From: 630D-37 sp037478835 | Lineage (GTDB): Bacteria; Chloroflexota; Anaerolineae; Anaerolineales; Villigracilaceae | Direction: 5' to 3' | Length of the DNA stretch: 64,000 nucleotides | Assembly: GCA_037478835.1 (NCBI GenBank) | Contig: JBBFLV010000001.1 | Coordinates: forward strand, 186,001 to 250,000 | In this document: positions 7,957 through 16,213 of the stretch, in pieces | Layout: each line of letters starts with the position of its first letter | Numbering within the stretch: the stretch's first letter is position 1 | Position numbers and translations under genes: made by a program | Notes under the pieces: model-generated | Told to the model about the DNA's origin: nothing | Databases searched by the model: none | The model's input: only the letters and a program-made list of their open reading frames with translations

Positions 7957-8068
7957 GACGGAGAGGATGCGCATAAGCGGTTGAGTTGGTACTTATGGGG
8001 GATGGGAGGCTTTCTGCAATACGGTTACAATGACGGCAATTCGTATCCCATTTGGTGGAGAAAAGGTT

Positions 8069-9397
8069 ATGTCTAAGCGCTCTGTTGGGTTCGGTCTGTT
8101 TGTTCTTTGGGTGGTTACAATGGCTTGCTCGTTGATCCCACCCGCTCCGGCTACGGCACCTGCCGGCAATCCCACCCCTAATGTGGCCACTATCGTCGCG
8201 GCAACCCTCGATGCCATGGTGAACACCGTTGAACCTACCACCGCTCCTGCGACGGCTACGATCCCCGATGCTACTGCCACTGCTACGCCTGGGACGGCGC
8301 CGAGGGCCCTGCTGATCGCCTATGCGCGTGCCGGCAATATTTTCCTTTGGAGAGAAGGCGCTTCGCCTCGTCCACTGACAACAACCGGCCTGGATCAATC
8401 CCCTCGCATCAGCCCGGATGGTCAATGGGTGGCTTTTTTGCGAAACGGTGAGCTCTATGCGATCCGTGCCGATGGGAGCGGGGAGCGCGTGCTTGTTAAC
8501 CGTGCCTACCTCGACGCTTTTCGCTCGGCAGGCCTGTTGGATGTTCGCGTTGGAAAATTTGCTTTCCTTCCCGGTGGTCGGGAGATCTTCTTTTCGCTTT
8601 ATGCTGAGACCGAGGGGTATCCTGGGCTGTTGGGCGATTTGCATCGGGTGAACGTCGAAGGCGGTACCCCTTCCCTCGTTCTGGCCAGCGGACAGGGCTA
8701 TGGGGAGTGGACGTTTTCGCCGGATGGGCGGCTTTTTGCCCTGGCGCAGGGGAATCGGATACGCGTGCTGAATCGCGATGGGAGCGGCGATCGCGTGGTG
8801 TTTACTTTCCCTTCCGTTGCGACCTACAGCGAATGGATGTATTATCCGCAGGTTGTCTGGAAGGCAGATTCGTCCGGGTTTTATACCGTCATTCCGGCTT
8901 CTGCCGTCCTGGAGAATCCCTCGGAGCCCTCCCGCTATTATTACGTACCGCTGACGGGGGGCAGTCCCACCCAAAGGGCCGAGTTTGTCACCGTGCCGGT
9001 GTGGGAGAGCTTCGCGCATCTTTCGCCAGACGGTTTGAACGTGGCTTATATCTACCCGGAGAGCAGCAGTTCGCGCTCCCTCCACGTGATCGACCCGAGC
9101 GGCGCCGACCGCCGAATTCAGACGGATTCGCAGCTAGTGATCCTCAACTGGAATCCGAATTCCCGGCATGTTGTCGTCTATAACCCGAATACCGCTGATG
9201 TGTACTTGCAGGCATTCGGTGAGCCGCCGATCCCAATCAACGATACACCCGGCTACATTGCCGAAATGCGCTGGGTAAGCGAAACGCGTTTTCTGTTCCT
9301 GAGCGGGGAAGAATTGCGGCTACGGGACCTTTCTTCCGCCGCCAGCGTGGTGATCGATTCCGGTGTAACGGGGTATGATTTCACGCTGGTGCCGTAA
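8069..9397 (+). CDS. TolB-like beta-propeller lipoprotein
   Basis: The 442-residue product starts MSKRSVGFGLFVLWVVTMAC with a lipobox (VTMAC), followed by a Thr/Pro/Ala linker and then repeats of the PD40/WD40-like type: SPDGQWVAFLRNGELYAIRA, SPDGRLFALAQGNRIRVLN, SPDGLNVAYIYPE. These are TolB/DPP-IV-N-like propeller blades, normally for protein contacts outside the membrane. The ATG at 8069 is preceded by GGTGGAGAAAAGG. The gene appears to stand alone and converges on the MFS gene. Exact role unknown. Confidence 0.82.
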   Translation: MSKRSVGFGLFVLWVVTMACSLIPPAPATAPAGNPTPNVATIVAATLDAMVNTVEPTTAPATATIPDATATATPGTAPRALLIAYARAGNIFLWREGASPRPLTTTGLDQSPRISPDGQWVAFLRNGELYAIRADGSGERVLVNRAYLDAFRSAGLLDVRVGKFAFLPGGREIFFSLYAETEGYPGLLGDLHRVNVEGGTPSLVLASGQGYGEWTFSPDGRLFALAQGNRIRVLNRDGSGDRVVFTFPSVATYSEWMYYPQVVWKADSSGFYTVIPASAVLENPSEPSRYYYVPLTGGSPTQRAEFVTVPVWESFAHLSPDGLNVAYIYPESSSSRSLHVIDPSGADRRIQTDSQLVILNWNPNSRHVVVYNPNTADVYLQAFGEPPIPINDTPGYIAEMRWVSETRFLFLSGEELRLRDLSSAASVVIDSGVTGYDFTLVP

Positions 9398-9403
9398 GGA
9401 TCG

Positions 9404-9422
9404 GCAAATGCAAGGCATTTGC
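9404..9422. terminator. short perfect hairpin between convergent genes
   Basis: GCAAATGC-AAG-GCATTTGC forms an 8-bp stem with a 3-nt loop just after the lipoprotein stop and before the MFS stop. There is no T-run, so a terminator role for both strands is only suggested by its location. Confidence 0.35.
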
Positions 9423-9436
9423 TACGAAGTATTTGC

Positions 9437-10684
9437 CTACTTTCCGGCTGCGGCCAGCACGGGTTCATCACCGTTGTATTTGAGCAACTGCGGCCAAATG
9501 CGCACGATGGCGAAGGTCGCCAGGATGCAGCCGATGCCGCCGCTGAGGATGGCGAACGGAACGCCGAAGGCCTGAGCCACGGCGCCGGCTTCCACTTCTC
9601 CCAGTTGCGGGCCGCCCATAAAGAACATCTGGTTAATGCTGGTCATGCGCCCGCGTAGATCGTCTGGCGTGAGCAGTTGACGGATGGTGTTGCGCAGAAT
9701 GGTGCTCACCGAATCCGAAGCGCCGACGATCACCAGTGCCAGGAAAACAGTTTCAAATTGACGGGCTAACCCGAAGAAGATCGTCGCCAGGCCGAACATC
9801 AGCACGGCCGACACCAGGAGCAATCCCTGCTTTTTGACCAGGCGCAGCTGGGAAAAGACCAGCCCGGCCGCCACTGCGCCGATAGATTGAGCCGCGGCCA
9901 GCCAACCGTAGGCGATCTCGTTGACATGAAGCAGATCGCGCGCCACATAGGGCAGCAGCGTATTGGCCGAAGAGAAGAACGTGGCAAAGAAATCCAGGAT
10001 CATGCTGGAGAGGATGATCGGCTGACGACGGATGAAGCGAATGCCCTCACGCATATCCCACCAGGCGGCGCGCAGATCGCGCAGCCCCCGGACGCGTTGC
10101 GGAATGGGTCCGATGCCGATCAGCGCGAAGAGCACGGCCAGGAAGGAAATCGCGTTCAGTAGGTAGGTGTACTCCTGTCCCCAGTAGCCGATCACCATGC
10201 CGCTGAGCGCCGGCCCTAGGATCGAACCCGTGTTGAAGGCGATCGATTGGAGGGAGAAGGCGCTGGGGAGGTCCTGCGCAGGCACGAGGTTCGGCACCAG
10301 CGACTGGCGCGCCGGGGTATCAAAGGCCATGGCGATGGCCTGGAGCGCGGTCAGCAGGTAGATCTGCCAAAGCTGAATGTGTCCTGCGGTCGTCAGCCCC
10401 CACAGCCCAAACGCTACGAGCATGGAAACGCTCTGGGTGATGAAGAGCACCTTGCGCCGTGAAAAACGATCGGCGACCACGCCACCCAACAGCGAAAAGA
10501 GCAAAATCGGGATGAAGCGCGCCGCGCCGATGGCGCTCACAGCGATCGGATTGGGGCTCAGCTGGCGCACATGCCAGAAGAGAGCCCAGAGTTGCATCTG
10601 CGAGCCGGTGATGGAAAGCAACAATCCCAGCCACAACCAGAAAAAGCGGCGGTGACGGAAGGCAGGAGGAATACCGATTTTCAT
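9437..10684 (-). CDS. MFS transporter, EntS-like (MFS_3) family
   Basis: The 415-residue product has about twelve hydrophobic segments. Signature stretches such as RRFFWLWLGLLLSITGSQM, GGVVADRFSRRKVL (loop 2-3 motif) and SIAFNTGSILGPALSGMVIG are typical of the EntS/MFS_3 group, which exports siderophores or drugs. The ATG at 10684 is chosen because it overlaps the nadE stop by ATGA; it is the third gene of the nitrilase-nadE operon. Its substrate cannot be told from sequence. A link to NAD precursor transport is possible from context but unproven. Confidence 0.85.
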   Translation of the reverse strand: MKIGIPPAFRHRRFFWLWLGLLLSITGSQMQLWALFWHVRQLSPNPIAVSAIGAARFIPILLFSLLGGVVADRFSRRKVLFITQSVSMLVAFGLWGLTTAGHIQLWQIYLLTALQAIAMAFDTPARQSLVPNLVPAQDLPSAFSLQSIAFNTGSILGPALSGMVIGYWGQEYTYLLNAISFLAVLFALIGIGPIPQRVRGLRDLRAAWWDMREGIRFIRRQPIILSSMILDFFATFFSSANTLLPYVARDLLHVNEIAYGWLAAAQSIGAVAAGLVFSQLRLVKKQGLLLVSAVLMFGLATIFFGLARQFETVFLALVIVGASDSVSTILRNTIRQLLTPDDLRGRMTSINQMFFMGGPQLGEVEAGAVAQAFGVPFAILSGGIGCILATFAIVRIWPQLLKYNGDEPVLAAAGK

Positions 10685-11502
10685 GTTCCCCAATCGCGAA
10701 GGTAGAGGAAGTCGTAGTTAACCGTGCGCTGACTGAGCTTGGCGATCAGCGGCGGTAAACGCTTGAATTGATAGCGCCGCACCCGTTCGGCCACCCGTTG
10801 CACGAAGACGGGATCAAAGCCGGCCTGGATGCACTCCTGAGGGGTGTAGCGCTCATCGACCAGCAGATACAGCAAGCGATCGACCTCATCGTAGGTGAAA
10901 CCCAGTTCCTCTTCATCCGTCTGTCCCACCCAGAGATCGGCGGAAGGTGGCTTTTGGATGATGCTTTGTGGCACGCCCAGCGCGCGTGCCAACTGTCGTA
11001 CCTGGGTCTTGTAGAGATCGCCGATCGGGTTGATCGCGCTTGCCGAATCGCCGAAAATGGTCGTATATCCGAGCAAAATCTCGGTCTTGTTGCTGGTGCC
11101 GATCGGCAAGCCGCCGAAGGCCTCGGCCTGATCGTAGAGCACGATCATGCGCAGACGTGCCAGGATGTTGCCCTTGCGCACGCGCGACATCTCCGGGAAG
11201 CGCTCGATCAGCGGTTTGGCCATCGGCGTAATATCAAAAGTCAACGATTGGATGCCCAGCTGATCGATCACGCGCTGCGCGTCTTCTAGCGAATCCGGGG
11301 AAGAGGTCTCATAGGGCAGGCGCAGGGCGAGGACGTTTTCGGCCCCCAGCGCTTCTGCGGCCAGGAAGCAGGAAACGGCGGAATCCAGCCCGCCGGAGAG
11401 GTTGATCACGGCACGGCGGAATCCGACCCGGGTCACTTCGCTGCGAATGAAACCGACCAGTATCTTACGCGTCAGTTCTGTATTGATCTCCAGATGGATC
11501 AT
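10681..11502 (-). CDS. nadE: NAD+ synthase, synthetase subunit
   Basis: The 273-residue product catalyses the last step of NAD synthesis: ATP-dependent amidation of nicotinate adenine dinucleotide. The PP-loop SGGLDSAVS is at residues ~36-44; GTSNKTEILLGY and KPPSADLWVGQTDEEELGF are NadE signatures. The length fits the small, glutaminase-free form. The preceding gene supplies a glutaminase-like domain and overlaps it by ATGA, so the two may act as a split glutamine-dependent enzyme. The following MFS gene also overlaps. Confidence 0.93.
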   Translation of the reverse strand: MIHLEINTELTRKILVGFIRSEVTRVGFRRAVINLSGGLDSAVSCFLAAEALGAENVLALRLPYETSSPDSLEDAQRVIDQLGIQSLTFDITPMAKPLIERFPEMSRVRKGNILARLRMIVLYDQAEAFGGLPIGTSNKTEILLGYTTIFGDSASAINPIGDLYKTQVRQLARALGVPQSIIQKPPSADLWVGQTDEEELGFTYDEVDRLLYLLVDERYTPQECIQAGFDPVFVQRVAERVRRYQFKRLPPLIAKLSQRTVNYDFLYLRDWGT

Positions 11503-12362
11503 TTTCGCTCCTCATCTTTCGAGAGCAAACGAGCCAGCTCGCGTTGAACCAGGTAAGGCCTTTCATCGCGCAAGAGCGGCAAACGGGCACGGGTGCGACG
11601 GAGCTGCCCCCAATCCAGAGTCGCCAGGGTCAGGGATTCTTCGTGGTACGGTGCGTGGGCGATCAGCTCTCCGTTCGGGTCGAACACCGTGGAACCGCCC
11701 CAGAAATTCAACCCATCCTCGAACCCGACCCGGTTGCAATGCGCTACAAAGCAGGTGAAAAGCCCGGCGTAGGACTGGTTCACCGTCTCCACCCAGCGCG
11801 AGGAGGCCAGCCGCGGCTCCTGGCTCAATCCGCGTCCCGGCGAAGCCGACATAAAGAGCATCAGATCGGCGCCGTCTAACCAGAGCAGGTAGGGGGGAGA
11901 AACGTGCCAGAAGTCCTCGCAAATGAGCATGCCCACGCGTCCGAAGCGCGTATCGAAGGCGCGCACGCGCCCACCCGGTGCGAAGAAGCGTCCCTCATCG
12001 AACAGGCCGTAGGTCGGCAGGTACACCTTGTGGTGAATGTGCAGCAACTTTCCTGCCGAAAGATAGGCGGATGCAATATAGAAGCGATGATGCTCATCCT
12101 CGTCCACGAATCCGAAGGCAATATCAATGTTCTGGCTGGCCTGGAAGAGGGGGCGAAAGAGGGCATCCTCCGGGGTTGGGCGACGGGCTACCCAGGATAC
12201 CAGGTCCTGGAGCACGTAGCCGGTGAGCGAAAGCTCGGGGAAGATCACCAGGTTGGCTCCCGCCTGGCGCGCCTGCTCAATATATTGCAGGTGCAACTCT
12301 AAATTGGACTGCATATCGCCGAGACGGGGAGCAAGCTGAGCTAAAGCGAGGCGTAATTCCAT
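11499..12362 (-). CDS. nitrilase-superfamily amidase, probable glutaminase subunit for NadE
   Basis: A 287-residue carbon-nitrogen hydrolase with the catalytic triad Glu43 (FPELSLTGY), Lys112 (HHKVYLPTYGLFDEG) and Cys148 (LICEDFWH). The HxKxxLPTYGxFDExR stretch is what is seen in the glutaminase domain of fused NAD synthetases, which releases ammonia from glutamine. Here that domain is a separate protein, directly upstream and overlapping nadE. The start at 12362 is favoured over an upstream in-frame ATG because it gives the usual MELRLALAQL beginning. Role as NadE partner is inferred. Confidence 0.88.
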   Translation of the reverse strand: MELRLALAQLAPRLGDMQSNLELHLQYIEQARQAGANLVIFPELSLTGYVLQDLVSWVARRPTPEDALFRPLFQASQNIDIAFGFVDEDEHHRFYIASAYLSAGKLLHIHHKVYLPTYGLFDEGRFFAPGGRVRAFDTRFGRVGMLICEDFWHVSPPYLLWLDGADLMLFMSASPGRGLSQEPRLASSRWVETVNQSYAGLFTCFVAHCNRVGFEDGLNFWGGSTVFDPNGELIAHAPYHEESLTLATLDWGQLRRTRARLPLLRDERPYLVQRELARLLSKDEERK

Positions 12363-12433
12363 AAAGAATCTTCTCAAGCGGGTGAAATTACCAAAACAAA
12401 ATCCCGAACGCCGGCGCGCGTCCGGGGCTTAGG

Positions 12434-12521
12434 CGGAGAGGGTGGGATTCGAACCCACGGTGGCCACAAGGACCACAACGGTTTTCGAGACCGTCCCGTT
12501 CAACCACTCCGGCACCTCTCC
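12434..12521 (-). tRNA. tRNA-Ser (anticodon CGA)
   Basis: Reading the minus strand, an 88-nt cloverleaf: acceptor GGAGAGG/CCTCTCC, discriminator G, anticodon stem ACGGT/ACCGT with loop CTCGAAA, a long variable arm as expected for serine, and T arm GTGGGTTCGAATCCCAC. CCA is not encoded. Confidence 0.97.
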
Positions 12522-12647
12522 AGAGACAGGGCGAATTATACCCAGGCAGGAAGGTGGTGTCAAATTATCGCCACAAGGTGCTGGGGTTTGTCCTTTCAGT
12601 GCATTGCAAAAGGTTACGAAGTTTTTTGGCGCGTGTTATGGAAGAAA

Positions 12648-12711
12648 AACCGTGTTTGTTCATGCTATCCGCGTTCATCTGTGTCCTATTCCGGTAGGGT
12701 ATTTGCGCTAA
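12648..12711 (-). repeat. dispersed repeat, copy A (GGAATAGGACA type)
   Basis: The minus strand reads TTAGCGCAA, a short variable stretch, CGGAATAGGACACAGATG, CGCGGAT and AAACACGG. The plus strand at 59166-59225 carries the same order of words with about 70-75% identity by eye. No ORF, so probably a non-coding interspersed element. Confidence 0.65.
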
Positions 12712-12746
12712 AACATGGTTTGACTCCACTGCAAAAAGGTTCCTGA

Positions 12747-12825
12747 CCACAAAGTACACAAAGTGCACGAAGGATTTAGGTATAATAAATTAAAAATAAC
12801 TTTGTGTCCTTCGTGACCTTTGTGG
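12747..12825. repeat. imperfect inverted repeat, CACGAAGGA family
   Basis: The left arm CCACAAAGTACACAAAGTG then CACGAAGGA (12747-12774) is mirrored by TCCTTCGTGACCTTTGTGG (12807-12825) around an AT-rich spacer. The same core forms a perfect hairpin at 31199-31237. REP-like palindromic element. Confidence 0.65.
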
Positions 12826-12973
12826 TAAATATAAACTCAAGGTTTTGCAGAAAGCCCATATTGTCCAAGGTCTCAAGATAAATGCCCCATACAGAGCAAC
12901 ACGGCAGGTGATTTCCCCCTCCTCGTCCTCCTTGCCGTGTTGAGCCGATTCCGAAAACGGTTTCCGCGAGGGT

Positions 12974-13819
12974 TCAATATTGATAAAACCCGCGGCCGGT
13001 CTTGCGACCCAGCCAGCCGGCATCCACCATCTTGCGTAAGAGCGGGGCCGGGCGATATTTATCCTCGCCGAGATCGCGATGGAGGATCTCCATCACGGAA
13101 AGTACCACATCCAGTCCGATAAAATCGGCCAGGGTGAGCGGGCCCATGGGGTGATTCATGCCCAGTTTCATCACCGTATCAATGGCCTCCGGTGTGCCGA
13201 TGCCCTCCTGCAAGGCGAAGATGGCTTCGTTGATCATCGGGCACAGGATTCGGTTGGAGATGAAGCCGGGGGAATCTTTGGCCTCGACCGGCTCTTTGCC
13301 CATCTGACGGCACACGGCCAAAATGGTCTGGGTGGTTTCGTCATCGGTGGCCAGGCCGCGGATCACCTCCACCAAGCGCATGATCGGGACGGGGTTCATA
13401 AAATGCATGCCGATCACCTTTTCCGGGCGACGGGTGTGCGCGGCGATCTTGGTGATCGAGATCGAGGAAGTATTCGATGCCAAGATCGCGCCCGGACGGG
13501 CGCGCCGATCGAGCTCGGCGAAGAGGTCAAACTTGGCCTGCGGGTCTTCGATGATCGCTTCGATGACGAGATCGGCATCTTCCACGCCATCCAGGGTGTT
13601 GACGAAGCGAATGGCCTCGGCCGCGGCTTTCTGTTCGGCGGTGATCACGCCCTTTTCGAGCAGTTTTTCCGTCGAGCGGGCGATGGTGGCTTTCGCTTTT
13701 TCCAGCGCCTGCGGGAAAGCGTCCATGCAGGTCACCTGATAGCCGGAAGTAGCCGCCACCTGGGCGATTCCGTTGCCCATCGTGCCGGCGCCGACGACGA
13801 AAATGTGACGGATTTCCAT
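12974..13819 (-). CDS. 3-hydroxybutyryl-CoA dehydrogenase
   Basis: A 281-residue HBDH-type enzyme that interconverts acetoacetyl-CoA and 3-hydroxybutyryl-CoA with NAD(P)H. The Rossmann motif is VVGAGTMGNGIAQ (residues ~8-20); the catalytic His lies in GMHFMNPVP and the Asn/Ser in SNTSS and SPGFISNRIL. The C-terminal domain has NHPMGPLTLADFIGLDV. It lies 11 bp after the thiolase stop, so the two form an operon and catalyse consecutive steps of short-chain acyl-CoA metabolism (beta-oxidation or butyrate-type synthesis). Confidence 0.93.
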   Translation of the reverse strand: MEIRHIFVVGAGTMGNGIAQVAATSGYQVTCMDAFPQALEKAKATIARSTEKLLEKGVITAEQKAAAEAIRFVNTLDGVEDADLVIEAIIEDPQAKFDLFAELDRRARPGAILASNTSSISITKIAAHTRRPEKVIGMHFMNPVPIMRLVEVIRGLATDDETTQTILAVCRQMGKEPVEAKDSPGFISNRILCPMINEAIFALQEGIGTPEAIDTVMKLGMNHPMGPLTLADFIGLDVVLSVMEILHRDLGEDKYRPAPLLRKMVDAGWLGRKTGRGFYQY

Positions 13820-13830
13820 GACAGCCTCCT

Positions 13831-15033
13831 TTACGCTTCGAGTTCAATTGCCATTGCGACTGCTTCAGCGCCTCCCAGGCACAGGCTGGCAATGCCGCGT
13901 CGCTTGCCGTGCCGTTTGAGGGCGTAGATCAGCGTGGTCAGGACACGGGCGCCGCTGGCACCGATGGGATGACCCAGCGCAATCGCGCCGCCGTGGACGT
14001 TAACTTTGTTCCAATCCCAGCCCTGATTGGCGAGGATATAGCCATCGGCCAGCACCTGGGCGGCGAAGGCCTCGTTCAGCTCGATCAGGTCCACATCGGC
14101 AAGGCTCCAGCCGATCTGACGTAGCAATTTGGGGATGGCCAGGGCCGGGGCGCGGAAGAGATATTTGGGCTCATCTGCCGCCTGAGCATAGCCCACCACC
14201 CGCGCCAGCGGTTTCAGGCCGTGACGTTGGGCATAGGCGCGGCTGGCGATTACGATTGCTGCCGCTCCATCGTTCAGACCGGGCGCGTTGCCGGCCGTGA
14301 CGCGCCCGCCCTCCTTAAAGGCCGGCTTGAGCTTCGCCAAGGCCTCGAGCGAAGTATCCCGGCGCGGCCCTTCGTCGGTATCGATGCGCACGACTTCGCC
14401 TTTCTTGCCCGGAATCTCCACCGGGACGATCTCCTCGCGGAAGGCGCCGCTATCGATGGCGGCGATCGCCTTCTGGTGGCTTTGGAGGGCGAATTCGTCC
14501 ATTGCCTCGCGGGTGACTTCGTACTCTTCGGCGATGAACTCGGCGGCCATGCCCATGCTCCAGTTTTCAAATGGGTCCCAGAGCCCATCCAGGAGCAGGG
14601 CATCGGTGAGCTGAGCGTGACCGAAGCGTAGGGCGCCGGTGCGTCCATCCACCAAGAACGGAGCGCGGCTCATGGATTCAAAGCCGCCGGCGACGAAAAG
14701 GGACCCATCACCGGCACGAATGGCCGAAGCGGCGAGCATCACGGCTTTCAGGCCGGAGCCACAGACCTTGTTGATCGTGGTCGCCCCGACCGAAGTCGGC
14801 AAACCGGCGAAGATGGCCGCCTGGCGCGCCGGTGCCTGACCGAGGCCGGCGGAGACGACATTGCCCATGATCACTTCATCGATCTCTTCGGGGGGGATGG
14901 CGGCCCGCTCCACGGCGGCACGGATGGCCAGCGCACCCAAACGCGGAGCAGGGATGCTACTCAATCCCCCCTGGAAGCGGCCGATCGGCAGGCGAACGGC
15001 ACTCAAGATAACCGGTTCATGTTCTGCGCTCAT
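13831..15033 (-). CDS. acetyl-CoA C-acetyltransferase (thiolase)
   Basis: A 400-residue biosynthetic/degradative thiolase. The nucleophile Cys91 is in NKVCGSGLKAV, the substrate-binding NEAFAAQ motif is near residue 315, the His is in GGAIALGHPIGASGAR and the second Cys in SLCLGGAEAVAM. It condenses two acetyl-CoA or cleaves acetoacetyl-CoA, upstream of the 3-hydroxybutyryl-CoA dehydrogenase in the same operon. RBS AAGGGAG precedes the ATG. The upstream gap is filled with minisatellite, so the promoter is not evident. Confidence 0.93.
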   Translation of the reverse strand: MSAEHEPVILSAVRLPIGRFQGGLSSIPAPRLGALAIRAAVERAAIPPEEIDEVIMGNVVSAGLGQAPARQAAIFAGLPTSVGATTINKVCGSGLKAVMLAASAIRAGDGSLFVAGGFESMSRAPFLVDGRTGALRFGHAQLTDALLLDGLWDPFENWSMGMAAEFIAEEYEVTREAMDEFALQSHQKAIAAIDSGAFREEIVPVEIPGKKGEVVRIDTDEGPRRDTSLEALAKLKPAFKEGGRVTAGNAPGLNDGAAAIVIASRAYAQRHGLKPLARVVGYAQAADEPKYLFRAPALAIPKLLRQIGWSLADVDLIELNEAFAAQVLADGYILANQGWDWNKVNVHGGAIALGHPIGASGARVLTTLIYALKRHGKRRGIASLCLGGAEAVAMAIELEA

Positions 15034-15054
15034 GGCAAACTCCCTTTCGTTAGG

Positions 15055-15119
15055 ATGGTCGCGTAGTTGATTGGTCGGATGGTCGGTTGGTCAGATGGTT
15101 AGGTGGTCGGATGGTTGAT
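15055..15119. repeat. GGTCGGATGGTCGGTTGGTC minisatellite
   Basis: Degenerate 8-10-bp units (TGGTCGGA, TGGTCGGT, TGGTCAGA, TGGTTAGG). Complement of the family that encodes the lipoprotein linker at 229-312. Confidence 0.75.
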
Positions 15120-15260
15120 GGGGCGCTTGAGAATCTACCGTCCACGTCCATGCTCTGATCCATCGGATATTGTACCCTGCTTTGCGAAAGAAGAAAGCCG
15201 AAATGGTTGGCAAACGGTTATGTTGGCCTTCTTTACCCGATGCCGATTTGGTGGCTGTGG

Positions 15261-15303
15261 GTAGTTGGGTAGTCGGATGGTCGGTTGGTCGATTGGTCGG
15301 GTG
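15261..15303. repeat. GGTCGGATGGTC minisatellite, second block
   Basis: Same family as 15055-15119: GTAGTTGGGTAGTCGGATGG followed by TCGGTTGGTCGATTGGTCGG. Confidence 0.7.
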
Positions 15304-15379
15304 TCGTTGGGGTGATGGTCAACGGTCCGCCGTCTACAGTCGGCTGTTTTTGAGGGAAGACATGTCTTCCGGATGCGTG

Positions 15380-15429
15380 CTACGGTCTACGGTCCACGGT
15401 CCACGGTCCACAGTCTACGGTCCACGGTC
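15380..15429. repeat. GGTCTACGGTCCACGG minisatellite
   Basis: About seven 7-bp units of the form (T/C)(C/T)ACGGT in a row, then the word recurs at 15464-15480. The same word is found at 3003-3028, 17944-17978, 32562-32598 and 35341-35360. Confidence 0.8.
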
Positions 15430-15434
15430 TGTAC

Positions 15435-15533
15435 GGCACAGGATAAATTCTGATGCTACGCTACACCGTCCACGGTCGATGAGGGGCACAGGCTGAAGCC
15501 CGGTGCCACAGGCGGAGGCACAGGCTGAAGCTA
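15435..15533. repeat. GGCACAGGCTGAAGCCxGTGCC hairpin repeats
   Basis: A copy GGCACAGGATAAATTCTGAT followed by GCTACGC at 15435-15462, then GGCACAGGCTGAAGCCCGGT GCC at 15484 and a further GGCACAGGCTGAAGC at 15518-15532. GGCAC pairs with GTGCC and GGCT with AGCC. A relative lies at 59379-59406. Confidence 0.65.
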
Positions 15534-15571
15534 GGATCAACGGTCTATGGTCGGCGGGCGAGCAGGAAGGA

Positions 15572-16213
15572 TCAATCCCGGAAGATGGGTTCGGGGGTGC
15601 CCAGCACAGGCAGCGGTTTGCGGATGAAGACATCCCAAAAGGCGCCGAGGGTGGCCAGGTTTTCGCGGAAATTCCAAATGAAGCGGGAGAAACGGCGGTA
15701 GGGTTGTCGATCGGCGGGGACGCCTTCGGCCTGGATGCCGAAGGCACGGCAGAGGAAGAGGGCGCGCGGTAGATGGAATTGCTGGGTGACGAGCAGGGCC
15801 TGTTCGACACCGAAAATGGCACGGGCACGATAGCAGGTGTCATAGGTGCGGCGACCGGCGTAGTCGAGCACCAGGGCTTCGGCCGGCACGCCCAGGGAAA
15901 GGGCATAGTCGCGCATGGCGGCGGGTTCGTTGTAGTTGATGAAGCGGTTATCGCCGCTGAGCAAGAGTACCTGCACTTTTCCGGCAAAATAGAGTTCAGC
16001 GGCGGTGCGCACCCGATCGCGCAGGATGGCCGTGGGGCGACCATCCCGCTGCAGACCGGCACCGAAGACGATCGCCACCGGTCGCGCCGGGGCCTCGGAA
16101 AGCTCATAGAGATGTGGGCGCGCCAGGAGCGTGGTGATCAGGCGCGGCAGGAAGAACAGGCCCAGACCTCCCAGGCTTAGGCCGAGGATCGTCCAAAGAC
16201 AGGAGCGTTTCAT
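15572..16213 (-). CDS. SanA/YdcF-like DUF218 membrane protein
   Basis: A 213-residue protein with one N-terminal membrane segment (LWTILGLSLGGLGLFFLP) and a DUF218 domain (VAIVFGAGLQRDGRPTAILRDR, LLLSGDN, then RTYDTCYRARAIFGV and VTQQFHLPRALFLC). SanA-type proteins affect envelope permeability; the biochemical reaction is not known. The start at 16213 is chosen because it overlaps the upstream stop by ATGA and gives the short cytoplasmic tail. Third gene of the cysteine-desulfurase-like operon. Confidence 0.85.
   Translation of the reverse strand: MKRSCLWTILGLSLGGLGLFFLPRLITTLLARPHLYELSEAPARPVAIVFGAGLQRDGRPTAILRDRVRTAAELYFAGKVQVLLLSGDNRFINYNEPAAMRDYALSLGVPAEALVLDYAGRRTYDTCYRARAIFGVEQALLVTQQFHLPRALFLCRAFGIQAEGVPADRQPYRRFSRFIWNFRENLATLGAFWDVFIRKPLPVLGTPEPIFRD

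Larger units (their letters stand above)
12522..12973. other. gap without genes, holding two dispersed repeats
   Basis: No credible gene. The stretch contains a repeat shared with 59166-59225 (12648-12711) and an imperfect inverted repeat of the CACGAAGGA type (12747-12825). A TATAAT lies in the spacer of the latter (12781-12786), but no gene follows in a useful position. Confidence 0.6.
15034..15571. other. repeat-filled gap without genes
   Basis: About 540 bp with no gene that I can support. It is a patchwork of at least three repeat types: GGTCGGATGGTC (15055-15119 and 15261-15303), GGTCTACGGTCCACGG (15305-15330, 15380-15429, 15464-15480) and GGCACAGGCTGAAGC hairpins (15435-15533). Confidence 0.7.

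Noticed and set aside
12442..12711. 89-codon frame reading through tRNA-Ser
   Set aside because: Overlaps a clear tRNA and a dispersed repeat; the product looks random.
13079..13927. 282-codon plus-strand frame across the hbd gene
   Set aside because: His/Asp-rich shadow of a well-conserved dehydrogenase.
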